A stretch of 21,013 bases of DNA, taken from assembly GCA_938039795.1 (NCBI GenBank), contig CALHWU010000100.1, forward strand, positions 1 through 21,013. Reading direction: 5' to 3'. This stretch comes from an uncultured Muribaculaceae bacterium (GTDB lineage Bacteria; Bacteroidota; Bacteroidia; Bacteroidales; Muribaculaceae). The notes under the pieces were generated by a model that had not been told where the DNA came from, did no database searches, and saw only the letters and a list, made by a program, of their open reading frames with translations. Positions 6,353 to 13,792 of the stretch are shown here, piece after piece (within the stretch, counting starts at the first letter, position 1; each line of letters opens with the position of its first letter). The position numbers and the translations under genes are program-made.

Positions 6353-7057
6353 ATGAGTAAATCAATCATATCGTTAATCGTATGCGCTGGCATATCTCTG
6401 ACTGCATACGCCCAGAAGCCCTGGCATCAGGATCTGATCAACCTCGCTTCCGGATCGAGCAAGGCGGAGGTGAGCGCCGTGGTCAACCGCGAGCCCAACG
6501 GCGGCCGCCTGACCAATGCCCGCTACCGCATATACATTCAGCCCGCGGTAGCTGCCCAGGTGAAGTCAAAGCTCATGGGCCATCAGAAGGAGGCGCAGCA
6601 ATACAGCCTTGAACCCAAGAAGCTTATGATGAGCTTTGACGACAGCGGAGTGCGCACCAACTACAGCCTGTCGCTCAAAGGCCGCAAGCGTCTGCTGCTC
6701 ATCTCGCAGCAGAGATCTGACGGCATGTATTACGGCGGCGACGGCAACGTGGTGGTGATCGACGGAGAGTCGGCCGAGGCGCGCCGTGAGGCAGCCGAAG
6801 CTCGCCGTCAGGCCCAGCTGCAGGCCGCGGAGGCACGTCGTCAGGCCGCGGAGGCACGTCGTCAGGCTATGGAGCAAGCTGCGGAGGCGCGCCGTCAGGC
6901 TGCAGAGGCACGCCGTCAGGCAGAGACGATCCGGCGCGGCAACAACGTCGTAAAAATGATATCCGACAAATCTACAGAGCTTCAGAAACAGGAAATAGAA
7001 AATATCGAAAATTCGCTGCGAAAAGAGCGCGAGCGCCGCAAAAGAGAGCTTCAGTAG
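6353..7057 (+). CDS. Secreted protein with AEARRQA coiled-coil repeats, unknown function
   Basis: The 234-residue product has a signal peptide, MSKSIISLIVCAGISLTAYA, with a likely cut before QKPW. A mixed domain follows (about 22-139; KPWHQDLINLASGSSKAEVS, YRIYIQPAVAAQVKSKL, RTNYSLSLKGRKRLLLISQQ). Residues 141-190 form a heptad-length repeat of AEARRQA type, about seven units. A charged helical end, NIENSLRKERERRKREL, completes it. The C-terminal half should be one long, highly charged alpha-helix or coiled coil. It is the third gene of the sigma/anti-sigma operon; the first gene choice is ATG at 6353, but a GTG at 6347 overlapping the previous stop (GTGA) is also possible. I do not recognise the family. 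Its place suggests an envelope-stress output or a periplasmic partner of the anti-sigma protein. Confidence 0.7.
   Translation: MSKSIISLIVCAGISLTAYAQKPWHQDLINLASGSSKAEVSAVVNREPNGGRLTNARYRIYIQPAVAAQVKSKLMGHQKEAQQYSLEPKKLMMSFDDSGVRTNYSLSLKGRKRLLLISQQRSDGMYYGGDGNVVVIDGESAEARREAAEARRQAQLQAAEARRQAAEARRQAMEQAAEARRQAAEARRQAETIRRGNNVVKMISDKSTELQKQEIENIENSLRKERERRKRELQ
6773..6922 (+). repeat. In-gene 21-bp tandem repeat coding for AEARRQA
   Basis: The coding DNA repeats a unit close to GCCGCGGAGGCACGTCGTCA in 21-bp steps; two consecutive copies near 6825-6866 are identical. Insertions of AQLQ and AMEQ break the phase. Recent duplication by slippage is likely, so copy number may vary between strains. 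Confidence 0.65.
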
Positions 7058-7087
7058 ACATTCGCTCTTCTCACCATGAGAAAGGAG

Positions 7088-7140
7088 CATGGCCGCCTGC
7101 GCCGGGGAGATCCCGCCGTCAGGGGGCCATGTTTTGATTT
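7088..7140 (+). terminator. Terminator of the sigma-factor operon
   Basis: CATGGCC-G-CCTG (7088-7099) pairs with CAGG-G-GGCCATG (7120-7131), one mismatch, with an inner GGG/CCC stem. The hairpin is followed by TTTTGATTTGTT. It starts 30 bp beyond the stop of the coiled-coil gene. The remaining 150 bp up to the efflux operon hold a weak -7-like box (TAATCTTG, 7242-7249), a TTTAGTG/CACTAAA inverted pair (7215-7221 and 7278-7284) and no gene. Confidence 0.7.
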
Positions 7141-7291
7141 GTTCGGATTGTTTAACAGCCGTTATGCGGTTTCATGCCGCAAGGCATCAAACATATTCAC
7201 GCGGCAGATTGTTGTTTAGTGCGGGAAGAAACGCCCGGCGTTAATCTTGTGCCGGCCCTTCCGCATTTCATTAATCACACTAAAACATTGA

Positions 7292-8566
7292 ATGACTGAC
7301 GCGATGGAAAGATTCCGAAATATCAGCCTGAAATCCCTGCTCCGCAAAGCAGGAGGCACCCGACGCCGGCGTATTGCGTGGCTCTCTGTCATCCTGACAG
7401 CGCTCATAATCGTTGCCGTGGCGGGGTTTATCATGCGTCCGCGCACCCAGGAGCCCCCGCTGCCTCGTGTGGAGGTAGAGACCGTGACCACCGGCGACGT
7501 GAACATCTACGGCGAGTATGTGGGCCGCATACGTGCCCAGCAGTTTGTCGAGATACATGCCCGCGTGGAGGGCTATCTTGAAAAGATGTGTTTCAAGGAA
7601 GGTTCGCATATCGACAAGGGTCAGACACTGTTCATAATTGACCCTAAGCTCTATCAGGCCCACGTCAACAAGGCCCGCGCCATCCTCAACAAGGCTCAGG
7701 CCCAGGCCCGCAAGGCCAAGCACGATCTTGACCGCATAACCCCTCTCTATGCCCAGAATGCCGCCTCGCAGCTCGATCTCGACAATGCCACGGCCGCCTA
7801 CGAATCGGCTATGGCGGAGGTGACAGTCAGCCAGGCCGATCTCACCCAGGCTGAGCTGACGCTGAGCTACACGCGGGTGTCGTCGCCCATCGCCGGATAT
7901 ATCTCCGAGCGTGTGGCCGACATAGGCACACTCGTCGGGCCGTCGGGCGGCAAGTCGCTGCTGGCCACGGTGGTGAAGAGCGATACCGTGCGTGTCGACT
8001 TCTCGATGACCGCTCTCGACTATCTGCGCGGCAAGGACCGCAATGTCAATCTCGGCAGCGACGATCCGAGCCGCAAATGGAATTCGTATGTGACCGTGAC
8101 GCTGGCCGACGGCTCGCAGTATCCCTATGAGGGGCTGGTGGACTTCGCTGATCCGCAGGTAGATCCGAAGACCGGCACCTTCTCCGTGCGCGCCGAGATG
8201 CCCAACCCCGACCGCAGCCTGCTTCCGGGAGAGTTCACGAAGGTGAAGGTGCTCCTCGACGTGCGCGAGAATGCCGTCGAGATCCCCTACAAGGCTCTCG
8301 TGATAGAGAAAAACGGCGCGTATGTGTTTGTGGTGCGTCCCGACGGCGTGGTGGAGAAACGCTTCGTGGAGATCGGGCCGCAGTCGGGCAACAATATCAT
8401 TGTGGAGCGCGGTCTGGCCAAGGGCGAGAAGATCGTGGTGGAAGGCTACCACAAGCTCTCGCACGGCATGAAAGTAGACGCCATCGAGGCGCCGGCCGAT
8501 TCTGTTCCCGCAGTAAACATAAACCCGCCGGCCGACAGTGTGCCGGCACCCGAAAAGGAGGGCTGA
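7292..8566 (+). CDS. RND efflux periplasmic adaptor subunit (AcrA/MexA type)
   Basis: This membrane-fusion protein links the inner-membrane pump to the outer-membrane channel. The 424-residue product has an N-terminal membrane anchor (about 29-48, after RRRR) with no lipobox, so it is held by a signal anchor, not a lipid. Next come the split lipoyl domain (IHARVEGYLEKMCFKEGSHI at 88-107 and SSPIAGYISERVADIGTLVG at 197-216) and the alpha-hairpin between them (about 121-195, rich in A/Q/K heptads). The beta-barrel follows, with DPQVDPKTGTFSVRAEMPNP, and the membrane-proximal domain, with VEKRFVEIGPQSGNN. The last 25 residues are proline-rich (PADSVPAVNINPPADSVP). The start at 7292 has an alternative ATG four codons later. 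It is the first gene of a three-gene efflux operon; no regulator gene is adjacent. Confidence 0.93.
   Translation: MTDAMERFRNISLKSLLRKAGGTRRRRIAWLSVILTALIIVAVAGFIMRPRTQEPPLPRVEVETVTTGDVNIYGEYVGRIRAQQFVEIHARVEGYLEKMCFKEGSHIDKGQTLFIIDPKLYQAHVNKARAILNKAQAQARKAKHDLDRITPLYAQNAASQLDLDNATAAYESAMAEVTVSQADLTQAELTLSYTRVSSPIAGYISERVADIGTLVGPSGGKSLLATVVKSDTVRVDFSMTALDYLRGKDRNVNLGSDDPSRKWNSYVTVTLADGSQYPYEGLVDFADPQVDPKTGTFSVRAEMPNPDRSLLPGEFTKVKVLLDVRENAVEIPYKALVIEKNGAYVFVVRPDGVVEKRFVEIGPQSGNNIIVERGLAKGEKIVVEGYHKLSHGMKVDAIEAPADSVPAVNINPPADSVPAPEKEG
8555..8561 (+). promoter_or_regulatory. Strong Shine-Dalgarno site for the RND pump gene
   Basis: AAGGAGG lies 6 nt before the ATG at 8568, inside the final codons (K-E-G) of the adaptor gene. 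A perfect Shine-Dalgarno is unusual in Bacteroidota, where leaders are normally A-rich. It decides the start at 8568 over the in-frame ATG ten codons upstream. Confidence 0.55.
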
Positions 8567-8567
8567 T

Positions 8568-11500
8568 ATGCGTAGGAATTTCTTTCTCGTCCACCCCGTA
8601 TTCTCGATCGTAGTTTCGATTGTGATATTCATCGTGGGTCTTATCGGCCTGGTGATGCTCCCGGTCGACCAGTATCCGCAGATAGTGCCTCCGGTGGTGA
8701 AGATCACCGCTTCCTACCCCGGAGCCGACGCCATGACTGTCACCCAGGCTGTGGCCACGCCTATCGAGCAGGAGCTTAACGGCACTCCCGGCATGATCTA
8801 CATGTCGTCGTCAAGCTCCAATTCAGGAGGATTCTCGGCGCTGGTGACATTCGACATAGATGTCGATCCGGAGCTTGCCGCCGTGGATATACAGAACCGT
8901 ATCAAGAAGGCCGAGGCAAGGCTTCCGGCCGAAGTGGTGCAGAACGGCATCTCGGTGTCGAAGGAAACGGCGAGCCGGCTGCTGACCATCACCGTGATGA
9001 GCGACGATCCGAAGTTCGACGAGGTGTATCTGAGCAACTATACCACCCTCAATGTCATAGACCCGATACGCCGTATTCCCGGCGTGGGCAGCGTGAGCAA
9101 TGTCGGAAGCCGCTACTATGCCATGCAGATATGGGTGGAGCCCGACAAGCTTGCCAATCTCGGACTGACAGTCAAGGATGTGCAGAACGCACTGAAGGAT
9201 CAGAACCGCGAGTCGGCCGCCGGCACTCTCGGACAGGCTCCTATGACGGATATCGACGTGACTATGCCAATCATAGCCCGTGGCCGCCTGTCGACGGTCG
9301 AGGATTTTGAGGATATCGTGCTCCGGGCCGGCAACGACGGCTCGATGATACGTCTGCGCGATGTGGCGAGGATATCGCTCGAAGCTTCGAGCTACGCAAC
9401 CGAGAGCGGTATCAACGGAGGCAATGCGGCCGTCATCAACATCAACATGCTCCCCGGCTCCAACGCCATGGAGGTGGCCGAGGCCGTGAAGCGCGAGATG
9501 GAGACGATAGCCCGCAACTTCCCCGAGGGCATTACGTATGAGATACCGTTCGACATGACTACGTATATCGAGCAGTCGATCCATCATGTCTACCGCACCT
9601 TTTTCGAGGCGTTGCTGCTGGTGATAGCGGTGGTGTTCCTGTCGCTTCAGAACTGGCGCGCCACGCTAATACCGGTCATCGCCGTGCCGATATCGCTCGT
9701 GGGCACGTTCGGAGTCATGCTCATTTTCGGTTTCTCGCTCAACATGCTCACTCTGCTCGGCCTCATACTCGCCATAGGCATTGTGGTCGACGACGCCATA
9801 GTGGTGGTGGAGAACGTGGACCGTATCATGAATGCCGAGAAGATCCCGGCCGCGGAGGCAACCGCGAAGGCGATGAAGAATCTCGGAAGCGCGCTGATAG
9901 CGATGTCGCTGGTGCTTTGCGCGGTGTTTGTGCCTGTAAGCTTCCTGCCCGGCATCACCGGACAGCTCTACCGCCAGTTTACGGTGACAATCGCCGTGTC
10001 GGTGGTGATATCGACGGTTGTAGCCCTGACGCTCTCGCCGGTGATGTGCGCCAAGCTGCTGCGGCCATCGCATGGCCGCAAGGCGAAGATATTCCGCCGC
10101 ATCAATCTGTGGCTCTGGCGTGGCAACCGCTTCTACGGGCGCGCCATAGCCCGCACTCTGTCGCATCCGAAGCGCATGTATGCTGCCTTCGGGCTGGCGC
10201 TTGTGTTTATCTACGTGATGAACGCGCTGATGCCCCGCAGCTTCATGTCGCAGGACGATCAGGGATATTTCAGCGTGGAGCTCGAACTGCCCGAGGGCGC
10301 CACGATAGAGCGCACCCGAGAGGTGACCGAGAGGGCCATGGCCTATCTGCTGGCGGATCCCGACGTGGAATATGTGCTCAACGTCACCGGATCCTCGCCG
10401 CGCGTAGGCTCCAACCAGGCCCACTCGCAGCTGACGGTAATACTCAAGCCGTGGGGCGAGCGTAAATCTGATGACATAGCCGAGGTGCGCGCCCGGGTGC
10501 ACGACGCGCTGGCGGAGTATCCCGAATGCAAGGTCTACGTGTTCACGCCCTCGATCATTCCGGGACTTGGCAGTTCGGGGGGCTTCGAGATGGTGCTTGA
10601 GGCTCGTGCCGACGCTTCCTATGCCGACCTGCAGCATGCAGTCGACACCCTGCGCCACTATGCGTCGAAGTCAAGAGCCATAGCCGATCTGTCGACCTCG
10701 ATGCAGGCCGATATTCCGCAGCTTTATTTCGATGTCGACCGCGACCGGGCCAAAATGCTCGGCATACCGGTGAGTGACATATTCTCGACTATGAAGGCCT
10801 TCACAGGCTCGATATATGTCAACGACTTCAATATGTTCAACCGCATATACCGTGTCTACATACAGGCCGATGCACCATATCGTGCGCGACGCGAGAACAT
10901 CGACCTCTTTTTCGTGAAGAGCGCCGACGGCACGATGGTGCCGGTGTCGTCGCTCGGCACGTCGAGCTACACTACCGGCCCGGGCACGATCGGCCGCTTC
11001 AATATGTTCAGCTCGGCCACCGTGTCGGGTGAAGCGGGCCGCGGCTACAGCACCGGCGAGGCGATGGATGCGCTTGAAGAGATCGTCAGGGAGCATCTGC
11101 CGCCGAATATCGGGGTGGAATGGAGCGGCCTATCGTATCAGCAGAAGCATGAGAGCGGCAATACGGGACTTGTGCTCGGACTGGTGTTTCTCTTCGTGTT
11201 TCTCTTCCTCGCGGCGCTCTATGAGAGCTGGTCGGTGCCTCTGGCAGTGATACTGTCGCTTCCCATCGCGGGTGTCGGCGCCTATCTGGGCATATGGATA
11301 TGCGGACTCGAAAACAATATCTATTTCCAGATCGGACTGGTGATGCTCGTGGGTCTTGTGGCCAAAAACGCCATCCTGATTGTCGAGTTCGCCAAGGAGG
11401 AGACCGACCGCGGCGTTGATGCCGTCAGGGCGGCTCTCAAAGCGGCCCGGCTCCGTTTCCGCCCGATCGTGATGACCTCGCTTGCGTTCATGCTCGGACT

Positions 11501-11717
11501 GGTGCCGCTGGTGATCGCCAGCGGTCCCGGATCCGGGGCGCGCCGCGACATCGGCACCGGAGTGTTCTTCGGCATGGGTGTGGCCATAACGGTCGGTATC
11601 GTGTTCGTGCCGTTTTTCTTCGTGGCCGTCAACAGGCTCTTCGGCCGGCGCCGGCCTCAGCTTCAGAAAGCTCTGCCTGCTGACGATACCGCAACCACAG
11701 GCGCCGCACCAAAATAA
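8568..11717 (+). CDS. RND multidrug efflux pump, inner-membrane permease (AcrB/MexB type)
   Basis: This proton-driven trimeric pump exports drugs or other amphiphiles from the periplasm or membrane. The 1049-residue product equals the length of E. coli AcrB. It begins MRRNFFLVHPVFSIVVSIVI (TM1), followed by the first porter loop (PPVVKITASYPGADAMTVTQ and the GMIYMSSSSSNSGG motif). The proton-relay aspartates of TM4 are at 408-409 in GIVVDDAIVVVEN. The second large periplasmic loop follows TM7 (about 555-870). The TM10 lysine is at about 933 in LVGLVAKNAILIVEF. It ends with a short polar tail. HAE1 family membership is clear; the substrate cannot be told from sequence. The ATG overlaps nothing but lies 1 bp after the adaptor stop, and translation probably uses the AAGGAGG site. 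Confidence 0.96.
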   Translation: MRRNFFLVHPVFSIVVSIVIFIVGLIGLVMLPVDQYPQIVPPVVKITASYPGADAMTVTQAVATPIEQELNGTPGMIYMSSSSSNSGGFSALVTFDIDVDPELAAVDIQNRIKKAEARLPAEVVQNGISVSKETASRLLTITVMSDDPKFDEVYLSNYTTLNVIDPIRRIPGVGSVSNVGSRYYAMQIWVEPDKLANLGLTVKDVQNALKDQNRESAAGTLGQAPMTDIDVTMPIIARGRLSTVEDFEDIVLRAGNDGSMIRLRDVARISLEASSYATESGINGGNAAVININMLPGSNAMEVAEAVKREMETIARNFPEGITYEIPFDMTTYIEQSIHHVYRTFFEALLLVIAVVFLSLQNWRATLIPVIAVPISLVGTFGVMLIFGFSLNMLTLLGLILAIGIVVDDAIVVVENVDRIMNAEKIPAAEATAKAMKNLGSALIAMSLVLCAVFVPVSFLPGITGQLYRQFTVTIAVSVVISTVVALTLSPVMCAKLLRPSHGRKAKIFRRINLWLWRGNRFYGRAIARTLSHPKRMYAAFGLALVFIYVMNALMPRSFMSQDDQGYFSVELELPEGATIERTREVTERAMAYLLADPDVEYVLNVTGSSPRVGSNQAHSQLTVILKPWGERKSDDIAEVRARVHDALAEYPECKVYVFTPSIIPGLGSSGGFEMVLEARADASYADLQHAVDTLRHYASKSRAIADLSTSMQADIPQLYFDVDRDRAKMLGIPVSDIFSTMKAFTGSIYVNDFNMFNRIYRVYIQADAPYRARRENIDLFFVKSADGTMVPVSSLGTSSYTTGPGTIGRFNMFSSATVSGEAGRGYSTGEAMDALEEIVREHLPPNIGVEWSGLSYQQKHESGNTGLVLGLVFLFVFLFLAALYESWSVPLAVILSLPIAGVGAYLGIWICGLENNIYFQIGLVMLVGLVAKNAILIVEFAKEETDRGVDAVRAALKAARLRFRPIVMTSLAFMLGLVPLVIASGPGSGARRDIGTGVFFGMGVAITVGIVFVPFFFVAVNRLFGRRRPQLQKALPADDTATTGAAPK

Positions 11718-11746
11718 ACGTAAACCTCAACTTATCGGACTGAAAT

Positions 11747-13129
11747 ATGAAAAACATAATATTCGCAGCACTCGCAGGCGCTATGCTCGCTTCCTGCTCA
11801 GGCACAAAGGATCTCCCCGCTGCCAGAGTGGATATGCCCGACACGTTTGTAGAGGGCGCTGAGGGCTATGCCAAGGCCGACTCGATGTCGATAGCCGACA
11901 TAAAATGGTGGGAGTTCTATGCCGACTCCACTCTGACGAAGATCATGAGGATAGCGCTCGACAACAACCGCGACATTCTCAAGGCTGCGGCCCGCGTTGA
12001 ACAGTCGCGCCATCTCTATGGCGTGGCAGTGGCCGAGATGTGGCCTCAGGTAGGTGTCAATGTGGCCTACAGCTATGAGACCAACAAGTACAACGGCGGA
12101 GAGCTGACCAAGGATCCGGAGCATGATCTGAAGCTGCCGATCACGTGGGAGGTGAATCTCTGGGGATCAATGATACGCGCCAAGGATGCCGGCAAAGCCC
12201 GCTATGCGGCGTCGGTGGAGGATTACCGCGCCATGCGCATGACGGTGATCGCCGAGGTCGCCACGGCCTATTTCAGGCTCCTGTCGCTCGAAAACGAGCT
12301 CGACATCGTGCGCCGCACTCTGCTGACGCGCAAGGAGTCGCTCGAACAGGCGCGCCTCAGGTTTGAGGGGGGACTGACGTCGGAGACGGTCTACCAGCAA
12401 GCGAAAGTGGAGTATTCGACCACGGCGTCGCTCATACCTGATCTGGAGCTTCGCGTGACGTCGATGCGCAACAATCTTACCACGCTGATGGGCGAATATC
12501 CCCACGAGGTGCTCGACGGGCGGCCGTCGCCTTTTGGCACGGAGATGCCGGCCGAACTTCCGGCCGGAGTGCCATCCGACCTGCTCCGGCGCCGTCCCGA
12601 CCTGCGGGCGGCGGAGATGCGCCTCAAGGCGGCGATGGCCGATGTGGGCGTGAGCTACGCCGACCGTTTCCCCTCTCTGCGCATAGGGTTCACCCCCGGT
12701 CTGGAAAACGACGGGCTGAAGGATTTCTTCAAGTCGCCGTTCACCTATACCCTCGCCCAGATCACCGGGCCGATCTTTGACTTCGGACGCAAGAAGCGCA
12801 AGTATCAGGCTATGATCGCGGCCTACGACCAGAGCCGTCTTGACTATGAGAAGGCTGTCATAGGCGCTTTCACGGAGGTCAATACCTCGATCGTGGCCTA
12901 CAACAAGTATCATGATAACCACCGGGTGAAGATGGAGCTGCGCGACGCTGCTGCCAAATACGTGAAGCTCGCATGGTTGCAATATCGTGGCGGGACGCTC
13001 AACTATATCGACGTGCTCGATGCCCAGCGGCGTTATTTCGAAGCGCAGATAGGCGTAAGCAATGCCCTGCGCGACGAATATCTCGCGCTTATCAATCTCT
13101 ACAAAGCTCTTGGGGGAGGCTGGAGCTGA
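11747..13129 (+). CDS. RND efflux outer-membrane lipoprotein (OprM/TolC family)
   Basis: This channel protein completes the tripartite pump. The 460-residue product has a lipoprotein signal ending LASC, with the lipidated cysteine at residue 17. It then shows the two tandem outer-membrane efflux protein (OEP) halves. Visible family features are KWWEFYADSTLTKIMRIAL, ALDNNRDILKAAARVEQ, the RRPDLRAAEMRLKAAMADVG motif of the OprM/NodT branch at the repeat junction, and the C-terminal WLQYRGGTLNYIDVLDAQR. It ends in INLYKALGGGWS, as is typical of the NodT-type family. The gene starts 29 bp after the pump gene; the three genes form one operon ending at the hairpin at 13150-13189. Confidence 0.94.
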   Translation: MKNIIFAALAGAMLASCSGTKDLPAARVDMPDTFVEGAEGYAKADSMSIADIKWWEFYADSTLTKIMRIALDNNRDILKAAARVEQSRHLYGVAVAEMWPQVGVNVAYSYETNKYNGGELTKDPEHDLKLPITWEVNLWGSMIRAKDAGKARYAASVEDYRAMRMTVIAEVATAYFRLLSLENELDIVRRTLLTRKESLEQARLRFEGGLTSETVYQQAKVEYSTTASLIPDLELRVTSMRNNLTTLMGEYPHEVLDGRPSPFGTEMPAELPAGVPSDLLRRRPDLRAAEMRLKAAMADVGVSYADRFPSLRIGFTPGLENDGLKDFFKSPFTYTLAQITGPIFDFGRKKRKYQAMIAAYDQSRLDYEKAVIGAFTEVNTSIVAYNKYHDNHRVKMELRDAAAKYVKLAWLQYRGGTLNYIDVLDAQRRYFEAQIGVSNALRDEYLALINLYKALGGGWS

Positions 13130-13149
13130 ATCCGGGTGGCAATATGAAT

Positions 13150-13189
13150 CCGGGCGGCTGCATGGGTGTTATCCCTTGCAGTCGCCCGG
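13150..13189. terminator. Bidirectional hairpin between efflux operon and ferritin gene
   Basis: CCGGGCGGCTGCA (13150-13162) pairs with TGCAGTCGCCCGG (13177-13189); the single irregular pair is a G-U wobble, and an inner GGG/CCC extends the stem. It sits between convergent genes. Neither side has a long U-run, so I infer function from position and stem strength. A second small hairpin, CTCTG-TGGG-CAGAG at 13212-13225, with AUUUUU downstream on the minus strand, may serve the ferritin gene. Confidence 0.6.
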
Positions 13190-13231
13190 TGTCTGATCTT
13201 AAAAATCGCTGCTCTGTGGGCAGAGAGTCTC

Positions 13232-13750
13232 TTACTCGGCCGCGAGAGGCGAGGGCTCCGTGTACGTGCGTGCGGCGAGCTCCTGGTCGAGCATGTAGAG
13301 GCCCATGCCGTTGTCGCCGATGAGCTTGAACTTGTCGATGAGCTGGCGGCAGTTGTCCTCCTCCTCGACCTGCTCCGACACGAACCATGCCAGACGGTCG
13401 CGGGTAGCGTAGTCCTTCTCCTGCTCTGCCAGGGCGAAGAGCTCGTTGATCAGGGCTGTCACTTTGGTCTCATGCTGGAGAGTGGCCTCGAAGGCGGCGA
13501 GAGGCGATTCCCACTGTGTGGGCACCTCGGCTATAGGCTTGAGCACGACGCGTCCTCCGCGCTGATTGATGTAGTTCATGAAGATCTGGGCATGGGCCTG
13601 CTCCTCCTTGAACTGGATGGCAAACCAGTTGGCGATGCCAGCGCGGCCCTCGGCCTCGAAGTGCATCGACATCGAGAGATACAGGTAGGCCGACCAGAAC
13701 TCGGCATTGATCTGCGCGTTGAGCGCATCCTGAATTTTGTTGTTGAGCAT
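13232..13750 (-). CDS. Non-heme ferritin (FtnA type)
   Basis: This cytoplasmic iron-storage protein forms a 24-subunit cage and oxidises Fe(II). The 172-residue product is of normal length. The ferroxidase-centre residues sit at the same positions as in E. coli FtnA: E17 and Y24 in AEFWSAYLYLS, E50 and H53 in FKEEQAHAQ, E94 in QHETK, Q127 and E130 in SEQVEEED. There is no heme-binding methionine signature of bacterioferritin. The start MLNNKIQDALNAQINAE matches the family. The gene is 42 bp downstream of yidC; no promoter consensus is evident in between, so it may be partly cotranscribed with it. Confidence 0.95.
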   Translation of the reverse strand: MLNNKIQDALNAQINAEFWSAYLYLSMSMHFEAEGRAGIANWFAIQFKEEQAHAQIFMNYINQRGGRVVLKPIAEVPTQWESPLAAFEATLQHETKVTALINELFALAEQEKDYATRDRLAWFVSEQVEEEDNCRQLIDKFKLIGDNGMGLYMLDQELAARTYTEPSPLAAE

Positions 13751-13792
13751 ATCGTGAGATATTAAAAAGATTGGATTTCAGGTGATGGGCCG

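Noticed and set aside
7280..8707. Long minus-strand frame opposite the efflux adaptor
   Set aside because: It covers the terminal part of one real gene and the start of another, is rich in His/Arg, and the plus-strand products are textbook RND proteins.
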